Both the position numbers and the translations under genes were made by a program. The notes under the pieces are model-generated. The model did not search any database. It saw only the letters and a program-made list of their open reading frames with translations, and had not been told where the DNA came from. From Victivallales bacterium (GTDB taxonomy: Bacteria > Verrucomicrobiota > Lentisphaeria > Oligosphaerales > Oligosphaeraceae), in NCBI GenBank assembly GCA_900769285.1, contig CAAGGB010000319.1:1-20790 (forward strand): 20,790 nt of DNA, in the 5' to 3' direction. Shown here one piece after another: positions 1 to 8,800 of this stretch; position 1 is the stretch's first letter, and each line of letters opens with the position of its first letter.

Positions 1-37
1 TCCAACGGATAAAACAATCAAATAATATAGCACTTAA

Positions 38-1630
38 ATGTACATTTACAATGGATATGGTCTACTAGGAGGATTTGAGCTGTCAGTAGACAGAAAGAAG
101 AAGGCTGCCAGACTTCCAAATCCTGCTGTGCCATATAGCTATAGTGCCTATTCCTATTATTCGGGGAATCCAATAGCTGTTGTCTATGTTTTGAATCCAG
201 GAGCAGATGAGATACACAAATGCCGCTATCGAGAAGCTATTTGCAATCATACGCATATTGCGCTGATTAAAGCCATCGTACAAGGTGAGAAGATTGATGG
301 ATACCTGAATGAAATCCATAAAAAATGCATGAATTTCATTGTTACTTCGGCTGGGACATCCGGGGGCAATAACCTTAATGCATTTCAGTGGAAAAAGGTT
401 GATCAGAGATTGCATGAAGGCTGTAACTCACAGGTGATTATAGATGAGTCAGATTTCCATTGGAAAAAGACAATTACCATACCAATAAAGGATACTGTCA
501 AAAGGATTCTAAAGGAAGTAGAAAAGATAGCGGTATCCGTGGCATCGTACAACTTGCCCTTTTGTGTGATTAAGCGGGAAAACTTTCATCGTTTCCATGA
601 TATCCTCATTGGGGCGTATGGTCAATTGCCATCCCTTATCCAAAATACTTTTGAAGTAGGAGACAGCCTTGCTGTCTGCTGGATCAATGGCTTTAAGCCC
701 CATGGAGAGGACGCACGGCCAGATCGTGGTCTGCTACCATTTCTGCGAATGCTTGTAGGCGATGACATAAGAGTTTTAACATTGGTCTATGGACCTGCTC
801 CTGTGGCCATGACAGAGGACTTGGCACACTATCCTAAGAAGCTAGCAGACAGCAATGGACTATGGGAGGCTATCTTGAAGCTAAGTGATGTTATTATCTG
901 TGATAGTGGTCAAGCACATTCCCATGTGGTATTTCAGCAGGGAATGATGGATTCAGTTCGGCATACACATAGAATACAGGTGTCTATGCCTGTGACTCCT
1001 CCCTTTCCACTGTTGAAGCATATTGGGGAGGATGATGTTGATACGGCTGTTAATATCTTGTTTGGCTATTTGTTGGCAGACAGTTGTTTTGTCTCCATGT
1101 GCAATCCTCCTGGCGGAGACTGGAGCGGAGTTTCACTTCTTTGCGGTTCGGATGAGTATAGGTGGTTATCCTTGCCTAGGGTTAGTCAGAGTGGAAGCAA
1201 ACGTCCAGATCATATTGTACAGATGGCGGGTGATTATTTACTCATCATAGAGTCAAAAGATACTTTCGCCCATCTTGAGAGAGGAATTGGCCCAAGACTT
1301 ATTCAATATTGTGCCGAGTTTTTTTCCTCGGCTCCGTCATGTAAACGGCCACAGGGATGTGAGAGCTGGACAGATATGATTGACGGCTTTATGATGCCAG
1401 AGTTGCATTACATTTCTGGTTGCGCATTTATCAAGAAAATGGAGTCTGACCTATCTCAAGTGCTTCAACGATCTCAGACGGATATGGCTTTCCTTTTTTC
1501 ATTTGATCCGAATGAGACCTTAGTGGAAATTATCATGAGTGATAAAATCAACAGTGTTATAAGACCATTGATGAATCGCATTCATATCCCTGAAGGTCTC
1601 AGGTTGAGGATTATTATAAGGCAAATTTGA
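38..1630 (+). CDS. Probable type II restriction endonuclease, PD-(D/E)xK-like
   Basis: I do not recognise this 530-aa protein as a named family. Near residues 389-408 it has RPDH, then a hydrophobic strand (YLLIIESKD), giving Asp391, Glu405 and Lys407. This spacing fits the PD-(D/E)xK nuclease active site. The gene converges on two DNA methyltransferase genes and overlaps the nearer one by 17 bp at the 3' ends, which is the strongest reason to call it the cognate endonuclease. It would cut unmodified DNA in the cytoplasm. The ATG at 38 follows an in-frame TAA at 35-37, so the gene cannot begin further upstream in this frame; no Shine-Dalgarno is visible. At 530 aa it is large for a simple type II enzyme, so residues 1-350 may hold target recognition or another function. 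The nuclease role is inferred from motif and context. Confidence 0.6.
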   Translation: MYIYNGYGLLGGFELSVDRKKKAARLPNPAVPYSYSAYSYYSGNPIAVVYVLNPGADEIHKCRYREAICNHTHIALIKAIVQGEKIDGYLNEIHKKCMNFIVTSAGTSGGNNLNAFQWKKVDQRLHEGCNSQVIIDESDFHWKKTITIPIKDTVKRILKEVEKIAVSVASYNLPFCVIKRENFHRFHDILIGAYGQLPSLIQNTFEVGDSLAVCWINGFKPHGEDARPDRGLLPFLRMLVGDDIRVLTLVYGPAPVAMTEDLAHYPKKLADSNGLWEAILKLSDVIICDSGQAHSHVVFQQGMMDSVRHTHRIQVSMPVTPPFPLLKHIGEDDVDTAVNILFGYLLADSCFVSMCNPPGGDWSGVSLLCGSDEYRWLSLPRVSQSGSKRPDHIVQMAGDYLLIIESKDTFAHLERGIGPRLIQYCAEFFSSAPSCKRPQGCESWTDMIDGFMMPELHYISGCAFIKKMESDLSQVLQRSQTDMAFLFSFDPNETLVEIIMSDKINSVIRPLMNRIHIPEGLRLRIIIRQI

Positions 1631-2480
1631 GTTGTGTTATTTTGTGGCTTTGTGGTTCAAAATTTAGATAAAGGGATTCGTATACAGGCTCCACGGTCGA
1701 GTTAAGCACCTTGCTGACTGATGAATATCCGCTTTTCAGAAAAGTATGAAATCTGTACAGTGACTTTGGAATTTCATAGGTTAGAATATTATCACCACGA
1801 GTTCCGTCAAAGCTAAGTGCCCAACGGACGTCTTTGCTATTGAGCTGTTCTAAAAAGATTAGCAGTCGGTCTATATTAAGGTCATCAATATATCGATTAT
1901 GACTATTTGCGTAGGGGGGATCAAGGTACACAAAGTCTCCTTTGCTCACCTTTCCAAGAATATCACTATAGTCAGCCGTGGAAAATGATGTTGTCTTAAG
2001 ACGATCATTCCACAATGCTACTATGCTAGCGAAGCGTTTTGGGGTCATGCCTCTGCGTGAGAGGTGTAGCGAGTTGTTGAACTGTCCTTCCTCATTAAAG
2101 CGAATAATGCCATTCACACAGGTTCTTGTTAGGAAAAGAAGGTCTAGTCCTTTTTTCGACAAGTTGAATCTATCTCTTACCTCATAGTAGAAGTTTGGAA
2201 AATCCTGTTGCAATCGTAGCCAATTATCTGTATAGGATTCGACAACAGCATTTGGCATCATCTTTACTGTATCCCATATTTCAATCAATGGTCGGTAAAT
2301 ATCGCTGGCGAAACAATGGGCAAAATGTTGTGTTGCATAGAAGAGTACGGAGCCACCGCCGAGAAAAGGTTCAAAGTAGTTAGGTGCGTCTGCGGGGAAG
2401 AAGTGTGCAATGGAGGAGGCCTGTGAACGTTTACTGCCTGTCCACTTGATGAGTGAGGGGGAGATATTATTGCTATTCAT
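1614..2480 (-). CDS. DNA adenine methyltransferase, D12 (Dam/DpnM-like, alpha) class
   Basis: This 288-aa protein has the hallmarks of D12-class N6-adenine methyltransferases. KWTGSKR at residues 12-18 and FEPFLGGGSVLF at 36-47 form the S-adenosylmethionine-binding motif I. LDPPY near 186-190 is catalytic motif IV. A variable central region (about 70-170) is the expected recognition domain. It should methylate adenine in the host DNA to protect it from the neighbouring endonuclease. The start ATG at 2480 overlaps the stop of the upstream methyltransferase by ATGA, implying translational coupling. Pairing of a D12 enzyme with a beta-class enzyme recalls DpnII/MboI-type GATC systems, but the specificity cannot be read from the sequence. 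Its 3' end overlaps the endonuclease gene. Confidence 0.88.
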   Translation of the reverse strand: MNSNNISPSLIKWTGSKRSQASSIAHFFPADAPNYFEPFLGGGSVLFYATQHFAHCFASDIYRPLIEIWDTVKMMPNAVVESYTDNWLRLQQDFPNFYYEVRDRFNLSKKGLDLLFLTRTCVNGIIRFNEEGQFNNSLHLSRRGMTPKRFASIVALWNDRLKTTSFSTADYSDILGKVSKGDFVYLDPPYANSHNRYIDDLNIDRLLIFLEQLNSKDVRWALSFDGTRGDNILTYEIPKSLYRFHTFLKSGYSSVSKVLNSTVEPVYESLYLNFEPQSHKITQLKFAL

Positions 2481-3319
2481 AGTAGCCAGTTGTCCCTATT
2501 TGTGATGGCGGCGAGCCGTTTGTTGGCTATATTGACATAGTCTTCTTCCTGTTCGATGCCAATGTAGTCAAGTTGCCTCTTTTTGGCAACAGCACATTCG
2601 GTACCGCTTCCTGCAAAAGGTACTAGTACCATGCCACTGTCAGGTGCGGAGACATCCATCATTCTGGCAATGAGCCTTTCAGGCTTTTGTGTGGGATGTT
2701 TGCCATACTTGAGTTCATCGCGCGTTTTGTTATTTGGAATATCCCAGATAGTGCGTAGTTGGGCACCTGGAACCTTAATCATATCTTCCGGATAGGCTCT
2801 GTTCTTGACCTCTTCATAATTGAACCGATAACTGCGTTTTTTTGCTCCTGTATGTCCCCAGAGTATTGTTTCGTGACTTGCTGTCAGACGTCTGCAACTG
2901 AGATTTGGGAAACTGTTTCTCTTAAACCAAATGACTTCATTGATAATCTCAATCTCAAGAAGTTGCATACAGAAATTTATGATTCCAATATTATGGTATG
3001 TGCCATGAATCCACAATGAGCCTTCGGGCTTAACGAGCCGTTTAATTTCTGTCAGCCAGGCTAAAGTAAATGAAAAGTAATCGGCAATGGGCATATTGTC
3101 CCATGTTTCCATGACTTTGCTCCAGTTTCCGCCCATGCCTTTCAAGGTTATTGAATTGTCCCATTTCCAGTTTCCTCCACTGCTCAAATTATAGGGCGGA
3201 TCCATGATTGCAAGGTCGAAGCTCTTGTCAGGGAATTGGGATAGCCATTCCAAGCAATTGCCATGAATAATGGAATTCTTATATTTATCCAGTTCTATAC
3301 GAGTCATGCTGATAGCCAT
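2477..3319 (-). CDS. Site-specific DNA methyltransferase, beta class (N6-adenine or N4-cytosine)
   Basis: This is a 280-aa protein if ATG 3319 is used, or 276 aa from ATG 3307; neither start has a clear Shine-Dalgarno. Motif IV comes first (IMDPPYNL, about residues 38-45) and the SAM-binding motif I is near the C-terminus (VPFAGSGT, about 233-240). This is the beta-class order seen in DpnA- and MboII-type enzymes. HPTQKPERL at about 208-216 is the usual motif preceding motif I. The likely target recognition region is residues 50-205. DPPY favours adenine as the substrate but does not prove it. It lies about 20 bp downstream of the chromate transporter stop and overlaps the D12 methyltransferase start by ATGA. 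Two methyltransferases suggest single- plus double-strand methylation of one site, or an asymmetric site with one enzyme per strand. Confidence 0.85.
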   Translation of the reverse strand: MAISMTRIELDKYKNSIIHGNCLEWLSQFPDKSFDLAIMDPPYNLSSGGNWKWDNSITLKGMGGNWSKVMETWDNMPIADYFSFTLAWLTEIKRLVKPEGSLWIHGTYHNIGIINFCMQLLEIEIINEVIWFKRNSFPNLSCRRLTASHETILWGHTGAKKRSYRFNYEEVKNRAYPEDMIKVPGAQLRTIWDIPNNKTRDELKYGKHPTQKPERLIARMMDVSAPDSGMVLVPFAGSGTECAVAKKRQLDYIGIEQEEDYVNIANKRLAAITNRDNWLL

Positions 3320-3339
3320 CAATGGATGATGAAAGGACT

Positions 3340-3909
3340 TCAGAGCAGATGGAGGAGGGCGCCGAGGGCGGCGGCGATGGCGAGGAGCCAGATGACGTTG
3401 AGCTTCGTGCGGAGCTGGAGAGCGAGGATGGCGGCGAAGACAAGGCAGCCACGCCAGTCGAGGGCGAAGTCGCCCTTGCCGTCCTGCCAGAGGGCCTGGA
3501 TGGGGGCGGTGAAGAGGGAGCCGTCGGCGAAGAAGAGGACGACGGAGGCGATGAGCCCGATGACCATGGGGCGGATGCCGTCGAGGCAGGCCTTGTAGAG
3601 GGCGCTGTTCTGGACGGCCTGTCTGAATTTGGCGGCGGCGGTGGCGATGATGACGCCTGGCGCGACGAGCCCGAAGGTGCAGATGGCGGAGCCGAGGAGT
3701 GCGAATTCGCGGAAGCCGATGTAGGTGGCGGTGTTGAGTCCGACGGCGCCTGGCGTGACCTGTGCGAGTGCGATGATGTTGGCCATCTCGGTACCCGGGA
3801 GGACGACGGGCACGAGGGCGTTGCTGAGGAGGGGAATCATGGCATAGCCGCCGCCATAGGTGAAGGCGGCCGTGCGGAAGAAGAGCCAGAAGAGCTGCCA
3901 GAGGTTCAT
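3340..3909 (-). CDS. chrA: Chromate transporter, short-chain CHR family (second subunit)
   Basis: This 189-aa integral membrane protein matches one CHR domain. It opens with LFFRTAAFTYGGGYAMIPLL (about residues 9-28). ALAQVTPGAVGLNTATYIGFR at about 47-67 is the PGP-type motif, and four or five hydrophobic helices follow. In the short-chain CHR family two single-domain proteins, encoded by adjacent genes, are thought to work as a pair, mediating chromate efflux or transport of a related oxyanion. Its ATG at 3909 overlaps the upstream chrA stop by ATGA, which supports co-translation and a heteromeric transporter. The C-terminus is intact, so the neighbouring restriction island did not truncate it. 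The actual substrate is not shown by sequence; many such homologues have no proven chromate role. Confidence 0.85.
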   Translation of the reverse strand: MNLWQLFWLFFRTAAFTYGGGYAMIPLLSNALVPVVLPGTEMANIIALAQVTPGAVGLNTATYIGFREFALLGSAICTFGLVAPGVIIATAAAKFRQAVQNSALYKACLDGIRPMVIGLIASVVLFFADGSLFTAPIQALWQDGKGDFALDWRGCLVFAAILALQLRTKLNVIWLLAIAAALGALLHLL

Positions 3910-4523
3910 GCCTGCTGCCCTCCCTTGGCGAGACGCCGTGCGCGCAGCGCCGAGACGCCGGCCAGCGCGAGACCCGCCAAAGCCCCCGCCACAATCAGCA
4001 GGATGATGTTCACGTCCGCGAACAGCAGGATGACGAAGCCGGCCAGGGCCACCGTCCAGGCGAACGCGCTGCCCAGCGACTTCCTCGCCATCTTGATGAC
4101 CGACACCAGTATCATCGCGCAGACGCCGGCACGTATCCCCATGAACGCATGCTGGATCGCCGCCAGGTCAAACACGTTGAACAGAAAGTAGGCGATGGCC
4201 ACAATCGTCACGAACGGCGGCAGGACGACGCCCAGCACGGCGGACAGCGCGCCGGGGACGCCGGCGATGCGGTGTCCGATCAGCGAGCTCATGTTGACGG
4301 CGATGATGCCGGGGAGCGACTGCATCAGCGCCACCGTGTCCAGCATGTCGTCCTGGCTCATCCAGCGTCGTCGCTCGACGAATTCGCTCTGCATGGCGGG
4401 GAGCATCACGAGGCCGCCGCCGAGGCAGAAGGCGGAGATGCTGGCGAAGACGCGGAAGAGGGTGAGGCAGCGTCGTGCGAGGCTCGTCGGCTGCGGGGTG
4501 GTTTCGTCTGGTTCGTGGTGCAT
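3906..4523 (-). CDS. chrA: Chromate transporter, short-chain CHR family (first subunit)
   Basis: This 205-aa protein is the partner of the downstream single-domain CHR protein. After a short hydrophilic N-terminus (MHHEPDETTPQ) it has ASISAFCLGGGLVMLPAM at about residues 27-44. MQSLPGIIAVNMSSLIGHR near 69-87 is the conserved PGI/PGP loop, and further hydrophobic helices follow. The C-terminal tail is basic (LRARRLAKGGQQA). The start at ATG 4523 is chosen because the family domain begins shortly after it; no strong Shine-Dalgarno is seen. It lies 38 bp downstream of the nucleotidyltransferase/nitroreductase fusion, on the same strand, so the three genes probably form one operon. Two differing single-domain copies in tandem suggest opposite membrane topologies, as proposed for the family. 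Confidence 0.83.
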   Translation of the reverse strand: MHHEPDETTPQPTSLARRCLTLFRVFASISAFCLGGGLVMLPAMQSEFVERRRWMSQDDMLDTVALMQSLPGIIAVNMSSLIGHRIAGVPGALSAVLGVVLPPFVTIVAIAYFLFNVFDLAAIQHAFMGIRAGVCAMILVSVIKMARKSLGSAFAWTVALAGFVILLFADVNIILLIVAGALAGLALAGVSALRARRLAKGGQQA

Positions 4524-4561
4524 GGCGGGGCAGTGTGGGGCTTGGGTGCGGTGGCGGTCAG

Positions 4562-5590
4562 TCAGAAGCGGTTCCAGTGGATGCGGTCGTCCTTGGCGCG
4601 GGTTCGCGGGAGTGGGTCCTGCGCGGGATAGCCGAGGGCGACGCCGGCGACGGGGATGACGCCCTCGGGCAGGGCGAGTCGCCGCGCGATGTTCTCGACG
4701 CGGTCCTGGCGGGGGTGGATGCCAAGCCAGCAGGCGCCGAGGGAGAGGGCGGTTGCGGCGAGGAGGAGGTTCTCGCAGGCGGCGGAGACGTCCTGGAGCA
4801 GGTAGGAGAGCTCGTGGCCGTGGGCGCTCGCGAGGTCGCCGCAGACGACGATGCCGGCCGGCGCCTTGGCGAGGAAGCCGCCGTTGGGCAGGAAGGCGGC
4901 GACGTCCGCGCGCGTCTGGTCGTCCTTGAGGACGACGAACTGCCAGGGGTCCTTGGCGCCGGCGGAGGGCGCGGCCATGGCGGCCTCCAGCAGTCGCCGG
5001 AGGAGGTCGTCGCCGACGGGGCGCGGCTGGAACGCGCGGACGGAGCGCCGCGCGAACAGCAGGTCCAGGCGGTGGTCCGTCTCGCCGGCGGGCGCGGTCG
5101 CCTCGCCGCCGCGGATCTGCCGGATGGTCGAGCTGGTGGAGAAGCCGCTGACGAAGGGGAGGAAGACGAAGCGCGGTGACTGCGCCTTGAGGATGGCGTG
5201 CTCCTCGCGGTCGAGCGTGTCCTCGGTGTAGTCGCCGCCCTTGGCGTAGACGGCCAGGTGCACGCGGCGGAAGACGTCCGTCGGCTTCGTGGCGTCGAAG
5301 ATGACGACGGCGGAGACGCACTGCAGCGAGGCGAGCATGTAGGCGCGGTCGTCCTGGCCGACGACGGGGCGGGTGGGACCCTTGAGCTGGCGGACAGCCG
5401 CGTCGGAGTTGATGGCGACGAGCAGTCGGTCGCCGCAGGCGGCGGCCTCATGCAGATACTGTGCGTGGCCACGGTGGAGCAGGTCGAAGACGCCGTTGGT
5501 GACGACGAGGCGTAGTCCGTCCCGCTGGAGCCTCTCGCTCCAGGCGGCCGCCTGGTCCAGGGTCATGATCTTGTCGCTGGGTGATGTCAT
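4562..5590 (-). CDS. Fusion: RfaE2/HldE-type nucleotidyltransferase plus nitroreductase
   Basis: This 342-aa protein joins two unrelated enzymes. Residues 1-160 are a cytidylyltransferase-fold domain like the C-terminal half of HldE (RfaE2), which adenylates D-glycero-beta-D-manno-heptose 1-phosphate for LPS. TNGVFDLLHRGH (31-42) holds the HxGH nucleotide-binding motif. INSDAAVRQLKGPTRP (60-75), YAKGGDYTEDTL (115-126) and a Ser/Thr-rich STSSTIR (151-157) are further family signatures. Residues 174-342 form a small FMN-dependent nitroreductase. FARRSVRAF (179-187) is the phosphate/FMN-binding start, APSAGAKDPWQFVVL (207-221) the next conserved block, and GACWLG (285-290) a later one. The ATG at 5590 has AGGAGA eight bases upstream. 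The reading frame is unbroken across a roughly 15-residue linker. How the redox domain serves the nucleotidyltransferase is unknown; the nucleotide substrate may not be heptose. Confidence 0.88.
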   Translation of the reverse strand: MTSPSDKIMTLDQAAAWSERLQRDGLRLVVTNGVFDLLHRGHAQYLHEAAACGDRLLVAINSDAAVRQLKGPTRPVVGQDDRAYMLASLQCVSAVVIFDATKPTDVFRRVHLAVYAKGGDYTEDTLDREEHAILKAQSPRFVFLPFVSGFSTSSTIRQIRGGEATAPAGETDHRLDLLFARRSVRAFQPRPVGDDLLRRLLEAAMAAPSAGAKDPWQFVVLKDDQTRADVAAFLPNGGFLAKAPAGIVVCGDLASAHGHELSYLLQDVSAACENLLLAATALSLGACWLGIHPRQDRVENIARRLALPEGVIPVAGVALGYPAQDPLPRTRAKDDRIHWNRF

Positions 5591-5826
5591 GCGTGCGTCT
5601 CCTGTGGCTGATGGTCAGCAGCCGAAAAAAAGTTGCGGGCGTGGAATTTTTTTGCGGGTCGCTATCGTCCATAAGTTAACGTGATACAGCCTACTTGTCC
5701 AGCCGTGTCAGGGAAGATGGCGGCGGTTGGGGGCAGCGTGGGTGCGCAGCGTCGTTTGCGTCCGTCTGCTTTACTATTATTTTAAGGATGTGACGGTTTT
5801 CGTCTGGGGGCGAGGGGAGCTGGCGT
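5591..5826. promoter_or_regulatory. Divergent intergenic region
   Basis: This 236-bp spacer separates the minus-strand fusion/chrA operon from the plus-strand glycogen block, so it must hold promoters for both. It is AT-richer than its flanks. Two A/T runs, at about 5625-5632 and 5647-5653, lie close to the fusion gene. On the minus strand a weak candidate is CTGACA (5711-5706) with TGTATC (5688-5683) 17 bp away. The plus-strand candidate is listed separately. No operator palindrome or small gene stands out. Confidence 0.5.
5756..5788 (+). promoter_or_regulatory. Candidate promoter for the debranching enzyme gene
   Basis: TTGCGT at 5756-5761 and TATTTT at 5778-5783 are 16 bp apart, resembling a sigma-70 promoter with a weak -35. 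The extended string TATTTTAAGGA (5778-5788) matches 10 of 11 bases with TATATTAAGGA at 10661, upstream of the glycogen synthase gene. The GTG start at 5827 follows about 40 bp later. This was judged by eye only. Confidence 0.35.
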
Positions 5827-8800
5827 GTGGGTGTGTCTGGATTGTTTTGGGAGTGTTTTTCTGTGTCGAGTGTCGAGTTGAGTCTGGAGCAGGAGCCTGC
5901 CGCGGGCAGTGAGGTGCTGGCGTACAGCGGGGATGTCCTGACGTTTGAGCTGTACGTCGGCGGAGAGGCTGAGGGGACGGGCTATGTGCGGACGAGCCTG
6001 GGCGGCTCGGCGGCGCTGCTGGACGAGGCAATCCGTGAGGTGGACGGCGGCGCGTCGCCGTCGGGCGCGGCCTGGCGTGACGTGGCGATGCGTCCGGTGG
6101 GCGACGGGCGGTTCCGCTGCACGCTGCCGCTCTGCGAGGTGGGCGTGTTCGAGGCGAAGTGCCTGTTTGTGACGGCGGCGGACGGCGGCTGTCACTGGGT
6201 GCCTGGCGCGAATGTGCGCATTAAGGTGGAGCCGGCCGGGACGACCGCGCGCAACGCCATCTACAACGCCTTCGTGCGCCAGTTCGGGCGATATGCCGCC
6301 GGGCCGGGGCGCGGCGAGGACAGCCTACGTGCGGAGGGCTTCCTGGACGGGCAGGAGTACACGGTGCTGCCGCCCTCGGGACGGTTCCGCGACGTGCTGC
6401 GGCAACTGCCGCACATCATGGGGACGCTGGGGTTCCGCATCCTCCAGTTGCTGCCGGTGCAGCCACCCCCGACGACCTACGCGCGGATGGGCCGCTACGG
6501 CAGTCCCTTCGCGCCGGTCGACTACTTCTGCGTCGACCCGTCCATGGCCGAGTTTGACCACCGTACGACGCCGCTGGAGCAGTTCGGCGAGCTGGTGGAC
6601 GGTGTTCATGCCCGCGGCGGCCTGGTGCTGCTGGATTTGCCGATTGACCACACGGGCTGGGCCTCGTCGCTGCAGGTCGAGCATCCGGAGTGGTTCTGCC
6701 GCAACGGCGACGGCAGCTTCGCCAGTCCGGGCGCCTGGGGCGTCGTCTGGGAGGACCTCTGCAAGCTGGACTTCAGCCATCGTGGGCTGTGGCGGTATCT
6801 GGCCGAGGTGTTCCTGCACTGGACGCGGCATGGCGTCGACGGCTTCCGCTGTGACGCGGGCTACATGGTGCCCTGCGAGGTCTGGCGCTACATCGTGGCG
6901 CGGGTGCGCCGCCAGTACCCCGACACGCTCTTCTTCCTGGAGGGCCTTGGCGGCCCCACCGAGACGACGGCCCGGCTGCTGTCCTCCGGCGGCATGGACT
7001 GGGCCTACTCGGAGATTTTCCAGGTGTACGGCAGGGAGCCGCTGGCGGGGTATCTGGCCCATCTGCTGCGTGGCGGCGCGGGGCTGGGTGTCGCGGTGAA
7101 CTTCGCCGAGACGCACGACAACGCGCGTCTGGCGTCGGTGAGCCCCGCCTGGGCGGCCATGCGCACGGCGCTGGCCGCGCTGACCTCGCAGACCGGCGCG
7201 TTCGGCGTCGCCAACGGCGTCGAGTGGCTGGCCACCGAGAAGATTGACGTGCATGGCGCGAGCTCGCTGAACTGGGGCGCCGAGCCGAACCTCGTCGCCC
7301 ATCTGCGGCGGCTGAACGACATCCTGGCGGCGCTGCCGGCGTTCGGCGCGGCGGCGCGGTGTCGCCTGGTCGGAGACGGCACGGCGCTGGGCGTCCTGCG
7401 CACGACGGGCGTCGCCGCCGAGACGGTGCTCGCCGTCCTGAACCCCGAGGAGCACAGCCCCGCCTGGCTCGAATGGCAGGAGGGCGAGTTCGGCGGACAG
7501 GATCTGCATGACCTGCTGGCCGACTCCCATGTCAGCGCCGCACGGCTTCCCGGCGGACGCTGGCGGCTGGAGCTCGCGCCCGCCGCCGCCGTCTGCCTCT
7601 CGCCGCGTCCCCTCGACTCCTGGCTGGCCGAGCGGCGCGACGAGAACGGCGACCAGCGCCGGCGGCAGGCCGTCCTGCGCGCCTGGGTGGCTGTCCGGGG
7701 ACTGGCCGACGTCCCCGACGACCAGCCGGAGCGCTGGTGCCGGCAGCTCGCCGACAGCCCCGAGGCTTTCTTGCGCGAGCTGACGGGCGAGGCCATCGCC
7801 CCGCTGACGGTCTGGGAGCCATCGCGTGACGGGCGCCGCGTCGTCCCGCTGCCCGCGCATCATTTTCTGCTGGTTCGCGAGTCATGCCCGTTCCGGGTGT
7901 CGCTGCATGACGGCGAGACGCGCCTGGACGGCGCGGAGTCGTTTGCGTCGTCGGACGGCGGCTGGCTGGCGCCCCTGCCGCCGGCGCCCTCCGCGCCCGT
8001 GGCGGCGTGGCGCCTGGAGCTGCGGCTGGAGCGGTATGTGTCGGCGGCCGAGGTCCGCCGCGTCTCGGGGCAGGTGCTGCGGCTGCCGGAGCCGGGGCGC
8101 TGCCAGGTGCGGCTGTCGTTGCCGGCGGCGGAGCTGACGGCGCGTCATCTGGGGCTGTGCTCGAACCGGCGCGGAAGCTACACGCAGGCCCGCGCGCGCT
8201 GGGGCGAGCTGCACAGCAAGTACGACGCGCTGCTGGCCGCCAGCCTGGAGGAGGGGCATCCCGCCGACCGGTTCGCCGCGCTGCTGCGCTGCCGCGCCTG
8301 GCTCGTCCACCGCGGGGCCAGTGCCGAGCTCGACCCCGCATGCCAGACCGGCTTCGCCGCCGGCTACGACAACACGCTCGTCTGGACCTTCGCGGCGCCC
8401 GCCGGACTCGGCGGACGCATCGGCCTGACCGTCACGCTCCGGCTCTCGCCCGAGCGCAACGCCGGCACGCTCACCTTCAGCCGGAGCGCGGACGACGCGG
8501 ACGCCGCCGACGGGCGAGAGCCCGTCGAGCTCATCATGCGCCCCGACGTCGACTGGCGCGTCAACCACGGCGTCACCGCCGCCTACACGGGGCCGGAGCA
8601 TGACTTCCCGAATGGCGTCACCGCGTGGGCGCGCGGCTTCGCGTTCCGGCCGTCCGGCGCCGCGGCGGGGCTGGAGATGGAGGCGGACGCCGGCGCCTTC
8701 GCCAAGGACGGCGCCTGGACCTACCAGGTCGGCCTGGACGAGGACGCGCAGCGCTGCCTTCCCGACCGCACCGACGTCTTCAGCCCCGGCTACTTCCGCT

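Larger units (their letters stand above)
1..3325. other. Low-GC restriction-modification island (left edge outside window)
   Basis: This stretch is AT-rich and uses codons such as AGA, ATA and TTA, whereas everything to its right is strongly GC-rich with GCC, CTG and CGC codons. The change happens within about 20 bp of 3320-3340, between the start of the beta-class methyltransferase gene and the stop codon of the chromate transporter gene. The three genes inside form a coherent restriction-modification set. They lack clear Shine-Dalgarno sequences, unlike many host genes here, which carry AGGAGA or GGAGG. I infer horizontal acquisition from a lower-GC donor. No integrase, transposase or target-site repeat is visible; the left junction lies outside the window. 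Confidence 0.7.

Noticed and set aside
3320..3994. In-frame upstream extension of the beta-class methyltransferase into a 505-aa protein.
   Set aside because: The extra 225 residues are an Arg/Pro-rich shadow of the chrA coding sequence; methyltransferase homology and AT-rich composition begin only at about 3319.
3322..4191. Long plus-strand open frame rich in Glu, Asp and Gly opposite the chrA genes.
   Set aside because: It is the antisense shadow of GC-rich transporter genes with clear CHR motifs on the minus strand; its low-complexity acidic composition is typical of such shadows.
5625..5653. A-run and T-run near the fusion gene start, considered as a bidirectional terminator.
   Set aside because: No GC-rich stem connects them, and they lie between two divergent genes where promoters, not terminators, are expected.
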